This document shows positions 6,626 through 6,792 of a stretch of DNA of 6,792 nt, piece after piece (within the stretch, counting starts at the first letter, position 1; each line of letters begins with the position of its first letter). This DNA is from Robiginitomaculum sp. (GTDB lineage Bacteria; Pseudomonadota; Alphaproteobacteria; Caulobacterales; Maricaulaceae), in contig NVVU01000002.1 of NCBI GenBank assembly GCA_002733485.1, forward strand, positions 65,624 through 72,415, given 5' to 3'. Both the position numbers and the translations under genes were made by a program. Under the pieces are notes generated by a model that was not told the origin of the DNA, ran no database searches, and saw only the letters and a list, made by a program, of their open reading frames with translations.

Positions 6626-6792
6626 GGTGCCGTGTCTTTTATGGCATGCCAGACGCGTAGGGCCTGTACCGTTTCCTTCACATCGTGAACCCGGATAATA
6701 TGGGCGTGTGCCTGCACTGCCCAAAGGGCGCTGGCCAACGATCCGCCAAGGCGATCATCTGGCGCGGCCCCCGGGTCCAGCATTTCAATAAA
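6622..6792 (-). CDS. folP: Dihydropteroate synthase, C-terminal part (cut by window edge)
   Basis: The last 56 residues of a protein enter from the right edge on the minus strand and end at TGA 6624-6622. They read as the C terminus of dihydropteroate synthase, which joins p-aminobenzoate to the pterin pyrophosphate in folate synthesis. The diagnostic part is the segment RLGGSLASALWAVQ followed by AHIIRVHDVKETVQALRVW; the R-x-H pair (fragment residues 34 and 36) corresponds to the ligand-binding Arg and His near the end of known enzymes. The frame is open to the window edge. The stop overlaps the thiD ATG by 4 bp (ATGA), marking an operon. The N-terminal part and promoter lie outside the window. 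Confidence 0.92.
   Translation of the reverse strand, partial: FIEMLDPGAAPDDRLGGSLASALWAVQAHAHIIRVHDVKETVQALRVWHAIKDTAP

Noticed and set aside
6626..6724. N-terminal extension of ThiD to an upstream ATG
   Set aside because: The extra residues are out-of-frame translation of folP; ThiD homology begins right after ATG 6625, which overlaps the folP stop.

Overview
The window looks like ordinary housekeeping chromosome from an alphaproteobacterium. The signs are a serC-serA pair, a SerC of the alphaproteobacterial/Methanosarcina type, a long ACT-domain SerA, and moderately GC-rich coding sequence. This assignment rests on protein resemblance and gene order only; I cannot name a genus. There are no mobile elements, CRISPR arrays, tRNA or rRNA genes, and no intergenic gap exceeds about 150 bases.

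Left part (1-2801, minus strand): serC then serA in transcription order, 41 bp apart. They encode the second and first steps of the phosphorylated pathway to L-serine. The serC 5' leader (about 2802-2884, minus strand) is the most interesting non-coding piece. It folds on paper into a compact three-way junction of perfect stems ending just before the Shine-Dalgarno, and one arm has two competing 5' partners. Position and gene context match the serC leader motif, a putative cis-regulatory RNA described upstream of alphaproteobacterial serC-serA operons.

Middle (2954-5015, plus strand): a divergent two-gene unit. It encodes a ten-helix DMT/EamA transporter and, one base after its stop, a class V-fold PLP enzyme of unassigned substrate. 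The 152-bp gap between serC and the transporter gene holds the serC leader and an AT-rich core that probably carries the promoter(s).

Right part (5010-6792, minus strand): folP (3' end only), thiD and a PhzF-family gene. They are linked by two ATGA stop/start overlaps, so they read as one translationally coupled operon joining folate synthesis, thiamine pyrimidine phosphorylation and an uncharacterised isomerase. The last codons of the PhzF gene and of the class V enzyme gene overlap tail to tail by 6 bp, leaving no room for an intergenic terminator.

I see no wholly new protein system. The best candidate for closer work is the serC leader RNA and its possible switching.
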